Below are positions 46,382 through 56,109 of a stretch of DNA of 64,000 nt, in pieces (within the stretch, counting starts at the first letter, position 1; every line of letters starts with the position of its first letter). Origin of the DNA: Erythrobacteraceae bacterium CFH 75059 (GTDB lineage: Bacteria > Pseudomonadota > Alphaproteobacteria > Sphingomonadales > Sphingomonadaceae). The translations under genes and the position numbers were made by a program. The stretch is taken from NCBI GenBank assembly GCA_004331795.1, contig SJSR01000002.1, positions 434,001-498,000 of the forward strand, given 5' to 3'. Under the pieces are notes generated by a model that was not told where the DNA came from, did not search any database, and saw only the letters and a list, made by a program, of their open reading frames with translations.

Positions 46382-48370
46382 TCAGGCGTCGATCAGGTCG
46401 CGGTCCACGTCCCCTGCGCGGTTCTGAATGAAGTTGAAGCGGTGTTCGGGATTGCGGCCCATGAGCTGATCCACCAGTTCCCGCACACCGGCCTGCTGCT
46501 CGTATTCCGGCGGCAGGGTGATGCGGATGAGGCTGCGGGTGGCCGGATCCATCGTCGTTTCGCGGAGCTGTTGCGGGTTCATCTCGCCCAGCCCCTTGAA
46601 GCGGGCCACCTCGACCTTGCGGTTGCGGAACACCGTGCGCTCGAGTTGGGCGCGGTGTTCGTCGTCGCGCGCATAGCGGCTGTCCTTGCCGCTAGTGAGG
46701 CGGTAGAGCGGCGGCTGGGCGAGGTAGAGATGTCCCTGCCGCACGAGATCCGGCATCTCCTGAAAGAAGAAGGTCATCAGCAGGGTGGCGATGTGCGCGC
46801 CGTCGACGTCGGCATCGGTCATGATGATGATGCGGTCGTAACGAAGCGCCTGCGGATCGCAGTCCTTGCGCGTTCCGCATCCCAGCGCCAGCACCAGATC
46901 GGCGATCTCGCTGTTGGCCGCAATCTTGTCGCGGGTGGCGGAGGCGACGTTCAGGATCTTGCCCCGGATGGGCAGGATGGCCTGGGTGCGGCGGTCGCGT
47001 GCCTGCTTGGCGCTGCCGCCCGCCGAGTCGCCTTCGACGATGAACAGTTCGGTGTCGCCGCCGCCTTCGCCGGTGCAGTCGGTCAGCTTGCCGGGCAGGC
47101 GCAGCTTGCGTCCGCTCGTCGCCGTCTTGCGCTTGATCTCGCGCTCGGCCTTGCGGCGAAGCCGTTCGTCCATCCGCTCCAGCACCTGTCCGAGCAGGGC
47201 CTTTCCGCGGTCGGGATTGTCGGTGAGGAAGTGGTCGAAATGGTCGCGGATGGCGCCTTCGACCAGCCGCGCGGCCTCGGGCGAGGTCAGCCGGTCCTTG
47301 GTCTGCGACTGGAAGGACGGATCACGGATGAACACCGAGAGCATCACCTCGGCACCGTTCATCACGTCGTCAGCCGTCAGGTCGCGGGCCTTGCGCTGTC
47401 CGATCAACTCCGCGAACGCCCGCAATCCCTTCACCAGCCCCGCGCGCAGTCCCTGCTCGTGCGTTCCGCCATCGGGCGTCGGAATGGTGTTGCAATACCA
47501 GCTCGTCGCGCCGTCCGAATAGAGCGGCCAGGCGATCGCCCACTCGACCCGCCCCTGAGGCTGTCCGTCTTCTTCGGGAAAGTCCTGCGTGCCGGCGAAC
47601 GGTTCGGCGGTGACGCAGGCCCGGCCGTCGAGCTGTTCCGCGAGGTGATCCGCCAGCCCGCCGGGAAAGCGAAAGGTCGCCTCCTCCGGCACGCCGTCGC
47701 CCGCAGCCTCGGGCGTGCAGCGCCAGCGGATCTCGACGCCGGCGAACAGATAGGCCTTGGACCGGGCGAGGCGGAACAGGCGCTTGGCGCTGAACCGCCG
47801 GTCGCCGAAGATTTCCGGGTCGGGCGTGAAGGTGATCGTCGTCCCGCGCCGGTTCGGCGCCGCACCGGTCTGCTCGAGCGGGGCGAGCGGCAGCCCGCGG
47901 CTGAACTGCTGCACATAAAGCTGCCGGTCGCGTGCAACCTCCACCCGTGTGTGCTGCGACAGGGCGTTGACGACGCTGATCCCGACGCCGTGCAGGCCGC
48001 CGCTGGTCGCGTAGGCCTTGCCGGAAAACTTGCCGCCCGAATGCAGTGTGCACAGAATGACTTCCAGCGCCGACTTGCCGGGGTAACGCGGATGCTCTCC
48101 GACCGGAATGCCGCGGCCGTTGTCGGAGATCACCAGGGTGTTGTCCGGTTCGAGACGCACCTCGATGCGGGTGGCGTGGCCGGCGACGGCCTCGTCCATG
48201 GCGTTGTCGAGCACCTCGGCGGCAAGGTGATGCAGCGCGCGGTCATCCGTCCCGCCGATGTACATGCCCGGCCGCCGGCGGACCGGCTCCAGCCCCTCGA
48301 GCACCTCGATGGCAGAAGCGTCGTAATCGCCGCTCTCGAGCGGCAGCTTGTCGAACAGGTCGTCGGTCAT
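46382..48370 (-). CDS. parE: DNA topoisomerase IV subunit B
   Basis: A 662-residue type IIA topoisomerase ATPase subunit that decatenates daughter chromosomes with ParC. Motifs: EVLDNAMDEA, GRGIPVGEHPRYPGKSALEV, LHSGGKFSGKAYATSGGLHGVGISVVNAL (ATP lid, written here across two segments), Toprim VEGDSAGGSAKQARDR, DADVDGAHI and FKGLGEMNPQQL. The single-subunit length of about 660 and the lack of the GyrB insertion argue for ParE rather than GyrB. Confidence 0.95.
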   Translation of the reverse strand: MTDDLFDKLPLESGDYDASAIEVLEGLEPVRRRPGMYIGGTDDRALHHLAAEVLDNAMDEAVAGHATRIEVRLEPDNTLVISDNGRGIPVGEHPRYPGKSALEVILCTLHSGGKFSGKAYATSGGLHGVGISVVNALSQHTRVEVARDRQLYVQQFSRGLPLAPLEQTGAAPNRRGTTITFTPDPEIFGDRRFSAKRLFRLARSKAYLFAGVEIRWRCTPEAAGDGVPEEATFRFPGGLADHLAEQLDGRACVTAEPFAGTQDFPEEDGQPQGRVEWAIAWPLYSDGATSWYCNTIPTPDGGTHEQGLRAGLVKGLRAFAELIGQRKARDLTADDVMNGAEVMLSVFIRDPSFQSQTKDRLTSPEAARLVEGAIRDHFDHFLTDNPDRGKALLGQVLERMDERLRRKAEREIKRKTATSGRKLRLPGKLTDCTGEGGGDTELFIVEGDSAGGSAKQARDRRTQAILPIRGKILNVASATRDKIAANSEIADLVLALGCGTRKDCDPQALRYDRIIIMTDADVDGAHIATLLMTFFFQEMPDLVRQGHLYLAQPPLYRLTSGKDSRYARDDEHRAQLERTVFRNRKVEVARFKGLGEMNPQQLRETTMDPATRSLIRITLPPEYEQQAGVRELVDQLMGRNPEHRFNFIQNRAGDVDRDLIDA

Positions 48371-48428
48371 CGCCGCCGTCCTATCGCGGGCAGGGACGGG
48401 TGGTGCAAGGGGGGCAGGGGTGGCTGCC

Positions 48429-49595
48429 TCAGTTCGCGAAGCGGGCCGGTGCGGGGTCGACGACAGTCACTTGCCCGGCGCGCACCTGTCTTACCTCGAG
48501 CATGCGCTGCGCGGTGCCGCGACGGTCGAAGCGGAAGGCGCCGTCCAGGCCGAGGAAACCGGCGGGATCGGCAAGGCTGCGCTGAGGAAAGGGGCGGCCG
48601 AACCGCCAGTCGTCGCCCACCGCCAGCGCCAGCAGCACGGCGTCGTAGCCGAGCGTCGCAATGCGATAGGGCGCGGCACCGAATCGCGCCCGGTAGCTGT
48701 CGACAAACTGCCGGTAGCGCGCGTCCGACACGGCCGAGAAGATGGCGCCGCGCAGCGCGGGATTGTTGGCGACGCTCGCATCGCCGGACCACAGCTCGTT
48801 GCCGATGATCTGCACGCCCGTTCCCAGCTCACGGGACGCACGTCCGGCCCGCTCCGGCGTGTCGGCGATGAACACGGCCTGCAGACGGTTCGCGCTCCGC
48901 AGGCGCCGGGCCGCGCTGACGATGGAGGTGTTGTTGCGGGCGAAACGCTCGACGCCTGTCAGCGTCCCGCCGGCAGCCGCCACGCTGCTGCGGAAGGCAG
49001 CCTCGGCGCGTTCGCCGTATTCGCCTTCGGGAACGAGGGCCGCGAAGCTTGTCGTGCCCTGCTGGCGCGCCCAGCGAACCGAACGCTCGACCGACTGCTC
49101 CGGTCCGGTGCCCATGATGAACGCTCCGGTGCCCCCGCGCGCGGCATCGTTCGAAAAGCTGATCACCGGCACGTCGCGCGACCGCGCGACAGAGACGACC
49201 GGGCCGACTTCATCCCCGAACAGCGGACCAAGGATCAGGACATTGCCATCCTGCAGCGCGGTGCTGGCCGCCGCGGCTGCGCCTCCCTCGGCCGCGGTGT
49301 CGTAGCTGGTGATCCGCAGGGTCTGCGCGCCCGTGTCGATGGTCGCCATCTGCGTGGCATTCACCAGCGCCTGTCCCACCCCAGCCTCCGGGCCGGACAA
49401 GGGCACCAGCAGCGCGATCCGGTGGCGCCCCTGGTCCGAGGGCAGCACGCTGGCACTGGGCAGCGGCACCGGCGCCCGTTCGGCCGGAGCGGGAACGGAC
49501 GTGCGGGGAACGACGGCGCACCCGGCCGCCAGCAGCGACGCCGCGAGGACGACCGTTCGCCGGGTGACCGCCCGGGCCGTGCTGCGCGCCTTCAC
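48429..49595 (-). CDS. LpoA/LppC-like periplasmic lipoprotein (penicillin-binding protein activator family)
   Basis: A 388-residue lipoprotein: signal ending SLLAAGC with Cys26, then a periplasmic type 1 binding-protein fold with IALLVPLSGPEAGVGQALVNA, LILGPLFGDEV, VPVISFSNDAA and NELWSG. This is the PBP1-type domain of LpoA/LppC, which activates PBP1A in gammaproteobacteria. The TPR-like N-terminal part of E. coli LpoA is missing. Start: GTG with GGGAG 8 bases before. Divergent from rsmI, as in many proteobacteria (yraL-yraM-yraN order). Confidence 0.84.
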   Translation of the reverse strand: MKARSTARAVTRRTVVLAASLLAAGCAVVPRTSVPAPAERAPVPLPSASVLPSDQGRHRIALLVPLSGPEAGVGQALVNATQMATIDTGAQTLRITSYDTAAEGGAAAAASTALQDGNVLILGPLFGDEVGPVVSVARSRDVPVISFSNDAARGGTGAFIMGTGPEQSVERSVRWARQQGTTSFAALVPEGEYGERAEAAFRSSVAAAGGTLTGVERFARNNTSIVSAARRLRSANRLQAVFIADTPERAGRASRELGTGVQIIGNELWSGDASVANNPALRGAIFSAVSDARYRQFVDSYRARFGAAPYRIATLGYDAVLLALAVGDDWRFGRPFPQRSLADPAGFLGLDGAFRFDRRGTAQRMLEVRQVRAGQVTVVDPAPARFAN

Positions 49596-49681
49596 GCTTG
49601 CCGCTCCCGGACAAGCTGTTCATGGTGAGGCGCATGAGCCATCGTCGCGATCCTTCTGCCGAGCGCCAGCGCGGGGACGCG

Positions 49682-50515
49682 ATGTCCGGCCCGCTGGCGC
49701 CAGGGCTTTACATTGTCGCGACACCGATTGGCAATCTGCGCGACATCACTCTGCGCGCCGTGGACGTGCTCTCACACTGCGAGCTTGTCGCCTGCGAGGA
49801 CACGCGCGTGACCGGCCGCCTGCTGCAGCACCTTGGCGTGTCCCGGCCGTTGCAGCGCCTCGACGATCATGCCGGCGAGGCGGTTCTCGACACCGTGCTC
49901 AATCGCGCCCGCACCGGCGCGGTCGCGCTGGTCAGCGACGCGGGAACCCCGCTGATCTCCGATCCCGGCTTCCGGCTGGTGCGGGAGGCGCGCCGTCGGG
50001 GCCTGCCGGTGTTTGCCGTGCCCGGCCCCGCTGCGGCCATGGCGGCGCTGTCGATCGCCGGACTGCCGACCGACCGCTTCCTTTTTGCCGGTTTCCTGCC
50101 AGCGAAGGAGGCCGCGCGCGCGGAGGTGCTGCGCGAATTGCAGTCTGTCCGGGCCACGGTGGTCTTCTACGAAACCGCGCCGCGGCTGCTGCGGTCGCTG
50201 TCGCAGCTGGCCGAACTGTGGCCGGACCGCGCCTGCGCCGTCTGCCGCGAACTGACCAAGCTGCACGAGGAATGCCGCACGGGTTCGGCCGCCGAACTTC
50301 TGGCGCATTTTGCCGAGCATCCGCCCCGGGGTGAGATCGTGCTGCTGGCCGGTCCGCCGGTGGACCGGCCTGTCGCGCTGGCGGACGCCGACGACCTCCT
50401 GCGCGAGGCGCTCGGACGGTCCAAGCCGTCCAAGGCGGCAGCGGAGGTGGCGCGCGCGACGGGTCTGGACCGGCGCGAACTGTACGCGCGGGCGCGGACC
50501 CTGACCGGCGGATGA
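49682..50515 (+). CDS. rsmI: 16S rRNA 2'-O-methyltransferase RsmI
   Basis: Methylates C1402 of 16S rRNA using SAM. About 277 residues with YIVATPIGNLRDITLRAVD, ACEDTRVTGRLL, ALVSDAGTPLISDPGF, PGPAAAMAALS and FLFAGFLPAKEAAR. The ATG at 49682 has GGGG 5 bases before it and gives the usual length; an ATG at 49634 would add 16 residues. Its stop overlaps the yraN start. Divergent from the LpoA-like gene. Confidence 0.95.
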   Translation: MSGPLAPGLYIVATPIGNLRDITLRAVDVLSHCELVACEDTRVTGRLLQHLGVSRPLQRLDDHAGEAVLDTVLNRARTGAVALVSDAGTPLISDPGFRLVREARRRGLPVFAVPGPAAAMAALSIAGLPTDRFLFAGFLPAKEAARAEVLRELQSVRATVVFYETAPRLLRSLSQLAELWPDRACAVCRELTKLHEECRTGSAAELLAHFAEHPPRGEIVLLAGPPVDRPVALADADDLLREALGRSKPSKAAAEVARATGLDRRELYARARTLTGG

Positions 50516-50862
50516 CGCGGCGTGCTGCGGAAAGGGCGGGCCGCGACGCCGAGGCGGCGGCGACGGCATACTTCCTCGCGCGGGGATGGTCGGTGCTGGC
50601 GGTCCGGCGCCGCACGCCGGTTGGCGAGATCGATCTGGTCATCCGCCGACCGGGGCTGGTCGCGTGCGTGGAGGTGAAGTGGCGGCGGCAGGCGCGCCGG
50701 CTTGGCGAGGCCATCGACGAGCGCCGCCTGATGCGCGTGGCGGCGGCGGCGGAGGCGGTCGCGGCCGAGTACCTCCAGCCGGGCGACGACCTGAGCATCG
50801 ACGTGCTTCTGCTCAGCCCGGACACCGTGCCTCAACATCTCGCCAATGTCTGGCAGCCGTGA
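50512..50862 (+). CDS. yraN: UPF0102/YraN family endonuclease-like protein
   Basis: A 116-residue protein with the restriction-endonuclease-like core of YraN: RAGRDAEAAATAYFLARGW, then PVGEIDLVIRRPGLVACVEVKWR, in which G-E-I-D and E-V-K carry the nuclease-like acidic and lysine residues. Its cellular role is not well defined. Overlap of four bases with rsmI and a 26-base gap to gshB indicate one transcript. Confidence 0.9.
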   Translation: MTRRAAERAGRDAEAAATAYFLARGWSVLAVRRRTPVGEIDLVIRRPGLVACVEVKWRRQARRLGEAIDERRLMRVAAAAEAVAAEYLQPGDDLSIDVLLLSPDTVPQHLANVWQP

Positions 50863-50888
50863 GCGCCGCCGGGAAAGGATAGCTGACC

Positions 50889-51860
50889 ATGAGCTTGCGT
50901 GTGGCCGTGCAGATGGACCCGCTGGAGTCCATCAACATCGCCGGGGACTCCACCTTCGCCCTGATGCTTGCCGCGCAGGCGCGCGGGCACCGGCTGTGGC
51001 ATTATGCGCCCGCCGCGCTCGCCTATGAGAGCGACGGGGATGGGCGGGAAACACTTCACGTCGAGGCGCGGCCCGTCGAGGTGCGCGCCCGCCCCGGCGA
51101 CCATTTCACCGCCGCGGCGCCCGAGCGTCTCGACCTGCGCGAGGATGTCGACGTCGTCCTGATGCGGCAGGATCCGCCTTTTGATCTCGGCTACATCAGC
51201 GCGGCGCTGCTTCTCGACCGGATCAAGGATCGCACGCTGGTCGTCAACGATCCGCGCGAAGTCATCAATGCGCCGGAAAAAATGTTCGTGCTGAACTTCA
51301 GGGACTTCATGCCGCCGACGCTGGTGACGCGCAGCCTGGCCGAGATCCGGCGTTTCCAGGCCCGGCACGGCGCGATCGTGGTCAAGCCCCTGCATGGCAA
51401 TGGCGGCAAGGCGATCTTCCGGATCGACGCGGACGGCACCAACCTTGCCGCCCTGTCCGAAGTGTTCGACCAGCTGTGGCCGGAACCGCACATGGTGCAG
51501 CCCTTCCTTCCCGAGGTGCGGCAGGGCGACAAGCGGATCATCCTTGTCGACGGCGAACTTGCGGGCGCCATCAACCGCCGCCCCGGCGAGGGCGAGTTCC
51601 GCTCGAACCTGGCGCAGGGCGGAAGCGCCGAAGCCACCGCTCTGACGGAGCGCGAACACGAAATCTGCGCCGCCATCGGCCCGGAACTGCGGCGCCGCGG
51701 ATTGCTGTTTGTCGGGATCGATGTCATCGGCGGCCGATGGCTGACCGAAATCAACGTCACCTCCCCGACCGGCATCGTGGCCGTGGACCGCTTCAACGGC
51801 ACGGACACCGCTGGCCGGATCTGGGACAGCATCGAGGCGCGCTGTCGCGCCCGCACCTAG
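50889..51860 (+). CDS. gshB: Glutathione synthetase
   Basis: Joins gamma-glutamylcysteine and glycine using ATP. The 323-residue ATP-grasp enzyme shows AVQMDPLESINIAGDSTFALML, MRQDPPFDLGYISA, NDPREVINAPEKMFVLNF, VVKPLHGNGGKAIFRI, MVQPFLPEVRQGDKRI and LTEINVTSPTGI. The length is normal. It follows yraN in the rsmI-yraN-gshB-dedA unit, a frequent order in alphaproteobacteria. Confidence 0.96.
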   Translation: MSLRVAVQMDPLESINIAGDSTFALMLAAQARGHRLWHYAPAALAYESDGDGRETLHVEARPVEVRARPGDHFTAAAPERLDLREDVDVVLMRQDPPFDLGYISAALLLDRIKDRTLVVNDPREVINAPEKMFVLNFRDFMPPTLVTRSLAEIRRFQARHGAIVVKPLHGNGGKAIFRIDADGTNLAALSEVFDQLWPEPHMVQPFLPEVRQGDKRIILVDGELAGAINRRPGEGEFRSNLAQGGSAEATALTEREHEICAAIGPELRRRGLLFVGIDVIGGRWLTEINVTSPTGIVAVDRFNGTDTAGRIWDSIEARCRART

Positions 51861-51911
51861 CGGCGTGGCAGGGGGCGAGGTGTCACTGCCGGAAAAAAGA
51901 GCGCGCGCTTC

Positions 51912-52520
51912 ATGCATGACTTCGTCGTCGATCTGATCGACCGGCTGGGGCTGGTCGGCATTGCCCTGATGATGATGCTTGAGAACATCATCCCGCCTCT
52001 GCCTTCGGAAGCGGTCATGGGCAGCGCCGCGCTTGCCATCGAAGAAGGGCGGATGCAGTTCTGGCCGGTGCTCGCGGCGGGCACCATCGGCACGCTGGCG
52101 GGGAATTTCTTCTGGTTCTGGGTCGGGCACCGCTACGGGTACGAGCGGCTCGAGCCGTTCATCAACCGCTTCGGCAGGTGGCTCACCGTGGAGTGGGAGG
52201 ACGTGGAAAAGGCGAGCGCCTTCTTCCGCCGGTGGGGTCACTGGCTGGTGCTGGTCCTGCGCACCACCCCGGTCATGCGCACCCTGATCTCGCTTCCCGC
52301 CGGGCTGTCGCACATGTCGGTGACCAAGTTCGTAATCTTCACGAGCATCGGCGCGGCGACGTGGAATGCGCTGCTCATCGGCGGCACCCGCTGGATCGTG
52401 CGTCATTTTCCGGGGTCGGAGGATCTGATCGGCTGGCTGATCGTCGCCATCGCCGTGCTGGCCGTGGCGGGCTATCTCTATCGCCTCGCCACCTGGAAGC
52501 CCCGTTCGCAGCGCCCCTAA
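51912..52520 (+). CDS. DedA family membrane protein
   Basis: A 202-residue polytopic protein with the DedA/VTT pattern: MMLENIIPPLPSEAVMGSAA, GTLAGNFFWFWVGHRYG, FFRRWGHWLVLVLR and PAGLSHMSVTKFVIFTSIGAATWNALL. Members flip undecaprenyl phosphate or phosphatidylethanolamine across the inner membrane. The conserved acidic and arginine residues are present. Its TAA stop overlaps the convergent xerC stop by four bases. Confidence 0.92.
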   Translation: MHDFVVDLIDRLGLVGIALMMMLENIIPPLPSEAVMGSAALAIEEGRMQFWPVLAAGTIGTLAGNFFWFWVGHRYGYERLEPFINRFGRWLTVEWEDVEKASAFFRRWGHWLVLVLRTTPVMRTLISLPAGLSHMSVTKFVIFTSIGAATWNALLIGGTRWIVRHFPGSEDLIGWLIVAIAVLAVAGYLYRLATWKPRSQRP

Positions 52521-53422
52521 CGGCGCCGTTCGCGCGGATGCGCGGCTGTGTAGGTCTTCAGCATCAGCTCGGCGTCGACTCCGGTGTAGATCTGTGTCGA
52601 GGACAGCGAGGCGTGACCGAGCAGTTCCTGAAGGCTGCGCAGGTCCGCGCCCCTTGAGAGCAGATGCGAGGCAAAGCTGTGGCGCAGCGCGTGCGGTGTC
52701 GCACTGGACGGCAGGCCGAGCACCGGCCTCGCCGCCGCCAGCACACGTCGCACGATCCGCGGGTCAAGTGGACCGCCTTGTGCGCCGCGGAACAGAGGGG
52801 CGTGAGGGGGCAGGGGGAACGGGCAGAGCCGCGCGTACGTGGCCAGCGCCTCGCGCACGACCGGCAGGAGCGGCACGACGCGCTGCCGCCCACCCTTGCC
52901 GGTCAGGATGAGGGTTTCGCCCGCCGCCGCATCCGCGCCGCGCAGCGACAGAGCTTCCGCCACGCGCAGGCCAGCACCGTAGAGCAAAAGCAGAACCGCC
53001 CGGTCCCTCGCCGCGATCCAGGGTGCGCTGGCGCCCGCGTCCACTGCCTCGAGAAGTCCGGGCATCGCCTCTGCCGGCAGAGGGCGCGGGAGCCGGCGCG
53101 CGGCGCGCGGCGCACGCAGGCGGGTCTCGCTTGCGGGCGGAAGCCCGGCTTCCTTTCGGCAGAAGGCAAGGAACGCCCGGATCGCCGACAGTTCGCGGGC
53201 GGCCGAGGCGTTTCCGATCCCGTCCTCCCGGCGCCGGGCAAGGTGCATCCTGAGATCGGAGGCGCCGAGTGCAGCGATCGCCGCGGCATCGCTTGCGCCG
53301 CAGCCGGCTAGCAGCCGTTCTGCCACGCCGGCATAGGCGCGCACCGTGTGGGGCGAGCGGCGCAGAACGGAGCCGAGATGCCGCCGCCATCTTTCCAGCA
53401 ACGCCGCCTGCTGTGCGTTCAT
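52517..53422 (-). CDS. xerC: Site-specific tyrosine recombinase XerC
   Basis: A 301-residue tyrosine recombinase that resolves chromosome dimers at dif with XerD. The catalytic set is complete: R153 in GAGLRVAEAL, K176 in TGKGGRQRVVP, H244-x-x-R247 in HALRHSFASHL, H270 and nucleophile Y279 in LGHASLSSTQIYT. The N-terminal SAM-like domain begins LLERWRRHLGSVL. Its place in the rph-rdgB-hemW-xerC operon and the lack of mobile-element genes argue for housekeeping XerC rather than an integrase. Start overlaps the hemW stop. Confidence 0.93.
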   Translation of the reverse strand: MNAQQAALLERWRRHLGSVLRRSPHTVRAYAGVAERLLAGCGASDAAAIAALGASDLRMHLARRREDGIGNASAARELSAIRAFLAFCRKEAGLPPASETRLRAPRAARRLPRPLPAEAMPGLLEAVDAGASAPWIAARDRAVLLLLYGAGLRVAEALSLRGADAAAGETLILTGKGGRQRVVPLLPVVREALATYARLCPFPLPPHAPLFRGAQGGPLDPRIVRRVLAAARPVLGLPSSATPHALRHSFASHLLSRGADLRSLQELLGHASLSSTQIYTGVDAELMLKTYTAAHPRERRR

Positions 53423-54579
53423 GCAGTCACGGTCCGTTGTGGCTCGCACCGGACGATCTCGCCAAGCACCGCATCCAGCAGCGGCATCCCCTGCTCGGTG
53501 AGCCAAAGGCGATCGCAGGTGTGCCGAAGAAGGCCGAGCGTCTGCAGATGCGCCATCCGCCTGTGGTCGAGCGCACCGTCGACAGCCGCTCCGAAGCGGC
53601 GGCGCAGGCGGCCCAAATCGACACCCTCGGTCAGCCGGAGCCCCATGAGCAGCGCCTCGGTTACGCACTCGTCGATGATTAGCCGGCGTTCTTCCTGGAT
53701 GCCGTGGCCGCTGTTGCGGATCGCGGCGAGGTAGTTCTCGGGCTTCCGGTGGCGCGCGGTCGCCACGCCGCCGCGGCGGCCGTGCGCGCCGGGTCCGACG
53801 CCGTGGTAATCCTCGTAGCGCCAGTAGGTGAGGTTGTGACGGCTCTCGCATCCGGCGCGGGCATGGTTGCTGATCTCGTAAGGACGCAGCCCGGCGTCCG
53901 CCGCAAGCTGGCGGGTCAGGGCGAAGAAATCGGCCTGAAGATCAGGGTCGGGCATGACGAGCACGCCCCGCCTCGCATCCGTGGCGAACCGCGTGCCCGG
54001 CTCGATGGTCAGCTGGTAGAGCGAGAGATGCTCGGTCCCGTAGGCAAACGCCGCAGACAGCTCGGCCGCCCAGTCATCGAGGGTCTGGCCCGGGCGGCCA
54101 TAGATGAGGTCAAAGCTCACGCGCTCGAACCGGGCGCACGCGGCGTCGAGAGCCGCCCGCGCTTCCGCAAGCCCGTGCGCGCGCCCGAGCAGCCGGAGGG
54201 CGGCCTCGTCAAGAGCCTGGATGCCGGCCGACAGCCGGTTGATCCCCGCCGCTTCAAGCTCCGCAAAGGCGCGCGTCTCCACGCTGGACGGGTTCGCCTC
54301 CAGCGTGATCTCCACTCTCTCCGCAAAGCCCCACAGCCGTTCGGCTTCGCTCAGCAGAGCCGCCACCGTACTGGGCGGCATGAGGCTCGGCGTGCCTCCG
54401 CCGAAGAACACGCTGCGCAGCGGCCCCTGTCCGCCGACGGCGTGTTCATGCCGCAGATCGGTCAGCAGCGCCTCGGCCCAGGCGGCCTGGTCGACCCGGT
54501 CCCGCACGTGGCTGTTGAAGTCACAGTAAGGGCATTTGCTGAGGCAGAAGGGCCAGTGGATGTAGAGCGCCTGCGCCAT
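53419..54579 (-). CDS. hemW: Radical SAM family heme chaperone HemW
   Basis: A 386-residue radical SAM protein: iron-sulfur cysteines C12, C16 and C19 in CLSKCPYCDF, GGGTPSLMP, RLSAGIQALDEAALRLLGR, DLIYGRPGQTLDDWAAEL, LTIEPGTRF and the HemW-type ENYLAAI. HemW inserts heme into respiratory proteins and lacks the extra cysteine that distinguishes oxygen-independent coproporphyrinogen oxidase HemN (CPYCDF, no second C after F). Between rdgB and xerC. Confidence 0.94.
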   Translation of the reverse strand: MAQALYIHWPFCLSKCPYCDFNSHVRDRVDQAAWAEALLTDLRHEHAVGGQGPLRSVFFGGGTPSLMPPSTVAALLSEAERLWGFAERVEITLEANPSSVETRAFAELEAAGINRLSAGIQALDEAALRLLGRAHGLAEARAALDAACARFERVSFDLIYGRPGQTLDDWAAELSAAFAYGTEHLSLYQLTIEPGTRFATDARRGVLVMPDPDLQADFFALTRQLAADAGLRPYEISNHARAGCESRHNLTYWRYEDYHGVGPGAHGRRGGVATARHRKPENYLAAIRNSGHGIQEERRLIIDECVTEALLMGLRLTEGVDLGRLRRRFGAAVDGALDHRRMAHLQTLGLLRHTCDRLWLTEQGMPLLDAVLGEIVRCEPQRTVTA

Positions 54580-54591
54580 GGAGGAACCCGC

Positions 54592-55221
54592 CTAGCGACC
54601 GAACTGCTCGCGCGACAGTTTCGCGAACGCGTCTGCGCGGTGCGACATGGAGTGTTTGGCGTCCGGCGCCATTTCGCCGAAGGTCTGCTCATGGCCGGCC
54701 GGCACGAACATCGGATCGTAGCCGAACCCGTTCTGTCCCCGCGGCGGCCAGACGAGATCGCCGTCGACCCGCCCCTCATAGGCGACGTCCGAGCCGTCGG
54801 GCCACGCAATCGCGAGCACGCAACGGAAGCTCGCGCGTCGCGACGCGCCGGCGCCAAGTCCCTGCAGCAGCCCCTCGACCTTGCCCATCGCGAGGTTCCA
54901 GTCGCGCCCGGGCGGGCCTTCGAACCACTGACGCTGCGCCCAGTCGGCCGTGTAGACGCCGGGCCGGCCGTCCAGCGCGTCGACGCACAGCCCGCTGTCG
55001 TCGGCGAGCGCCGGCAATCCCGCAGCTTGAGCCGCGGCCCGCGCCTTGATGAGCGCATTGTGGACGAACGTCGTGCCCGTCTCCTCAGGCTCGGGCAGCC
55101 CCAGGGCTCCCGCCGCCAGACAACGCATCCCGAACGGCCGCAGCAGCGCGTCGATTTCGGCCAGCTTGCCGCGGTTGTGCGTCGCGATGACCAGCGAACC
55201 GGCGGCGAGGCGCGGCGTCAT
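54592..55221 (-). CDS. rdgB: Non-canonical purine NTP pyrophosphatase (dITP/XTP)
   Basis: A 209-residue house-cleaning enzyme that removes deaminated purine triphosphates. Seen are [13 protein letters not shown] near residue 12, the lysine and glutamate pocket [18 protein letters not shown], the catalytic [18 protein letters not shown], and [10 protein letters not shown] with the closing ...[10 protein letters not shown]. The length is typical. Its start overlaps the rph stop by four bases and it ends 12 bases before hemW, all on the minus strand. Confidence 0.96.
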   Translation of the reverse strand: MTPRLAAGSLVIATHNRGKLAEIDALLRPFGMRCLAAGALGLPEPEETGTTFVHNALIKARAAAQAAGLPALADDSGLCVDALDGRPGVYTADWAQRQWFEGPPGRDWNLAMGKVEGLLQGLGAGASRRASFRCVLAIAWPDGSDVAYEGRVDGDLVWPPRGQNGFGYDPMFVPAGHEQTFGEMAPDAKHSMSHRADAFAKLSREQFGR

Positions 55222-55934
55222 CCCCGCACCGCCTGCTGCTGCCGCACGAAGATCTCCTCGCAGCCGATGCGGGCGAGGCGGAGCATGCGTAGCAACGCCT
55301 CCTCGTCATAGCACGCCCCTTCGGCCGTCGCCTGCACTTCGGCGATCTTTCCCCCTTCGATCAGCACGAAATTGGCGTCGGCGTCGGCCGTGGCATCCTC
55401 CTCGTAGTCCAGGTCGAGCACGGGGTGCGCGCCCACGATCCCTGCCGACACGGCCGCGACCCGGCCGATGATCGGATCCTCGGCCAGCGCCTTGCGGGCA
55501 AGAAGCGCGTCCACGGCGATCCTCATCGCGATCCATGCCCCGTTGATGGCTGCGGTGCGCGTCCCGCCATCCGCCTGCAGCACATCGCAGTCGAGCGTGA
55601 TCTGACGCTCGCCGAGCTTGGCCAGATCAACCACCGCGCGCAGCGACCGGCCGATCAGGCGCTGGATCTCCTGCGTCCGGCCGGACTGCTTGCCCTTGAC
55701 CGCTTCGCGCTGGCCACGCGTGTGGGTGGCGCGCGGCAGCATCGCGTATTCGGCCGTCACCCAGCCCTGGTTCCTGCCGCGCAGCCATGGCGGCAGGCGC
55801 TCCTCCACGCTGGCGGTGCACAGAACGCGCGTGTTGCCGATGCTGAAAAGGCACGAACCCTCCGCGTGAATGGTGTAGCCGGTTTCGACGGCGATGGGCC
55901 GGATCTCGTCGAAGCTGCGCCCGGAAGGCCGCAT
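55218..55934 (-). CDS. rph: Ribonuclease PH
   Basis: A 238-residue phosphorolytic 3'-5' exonuclease that trims tRNA ends. It opens [20 protein letters not shown] and shows [67 protein letters not shown] and the hallmark [19 protein letters not shown]. The ATG at 55934 has AAAGGAG about 6 bases before it. It heads the rph-rdgB-hemW-xerC operon and is divergent from hrcA, with a gap of 175 bases that has no CIRCE element. Confidence 0.96.
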   Translation of the reverse strand: MRPSGRSFDEIRPIAVETGYTIHAEGSCLFSIGNTRVLCTASVEERLPPWLRGRNQGWVTAEYAMLPRATHTRGQREAVKGKQSGRTQEIQRLIGRSLRAVVDLAKLGERQITLDCDVLQADGGTRTAAINGAWIAMRIAVDALLARKALAEDPIIGRVAAVSAGIVGAHPVLDLDYEEDATADADANFVLIEGGKIAEVQATAEGACYDEEALLRMLRLARIGCEEIFVRQQQAVRG

Positions 55935-56109
55935 TGTCATCTCCTTTGAAAGCGGCAGGCCGTGCGAAGCAGGAAAACGTCCGGCCGGCAGCCCACCATT
56001 TGCGGCTAGAGCATGGGGAGGGGGCAGCGCAAGGCGCGTCTCGTGCACGGATCCGTCCCCGCGCCGGGCCGGATTGCGCCGGTGCCCCGGCAGACTAAGA
56101 TTGCATGCC

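Noticed and set aside
52517-53422. Tyrosine recombinase as an integrase of a mobile element.
   Set aside because: It has full XerC motifs, lies in the rph-rdgB-hemW operon, and no attachment repeats or cargo genes flank it.
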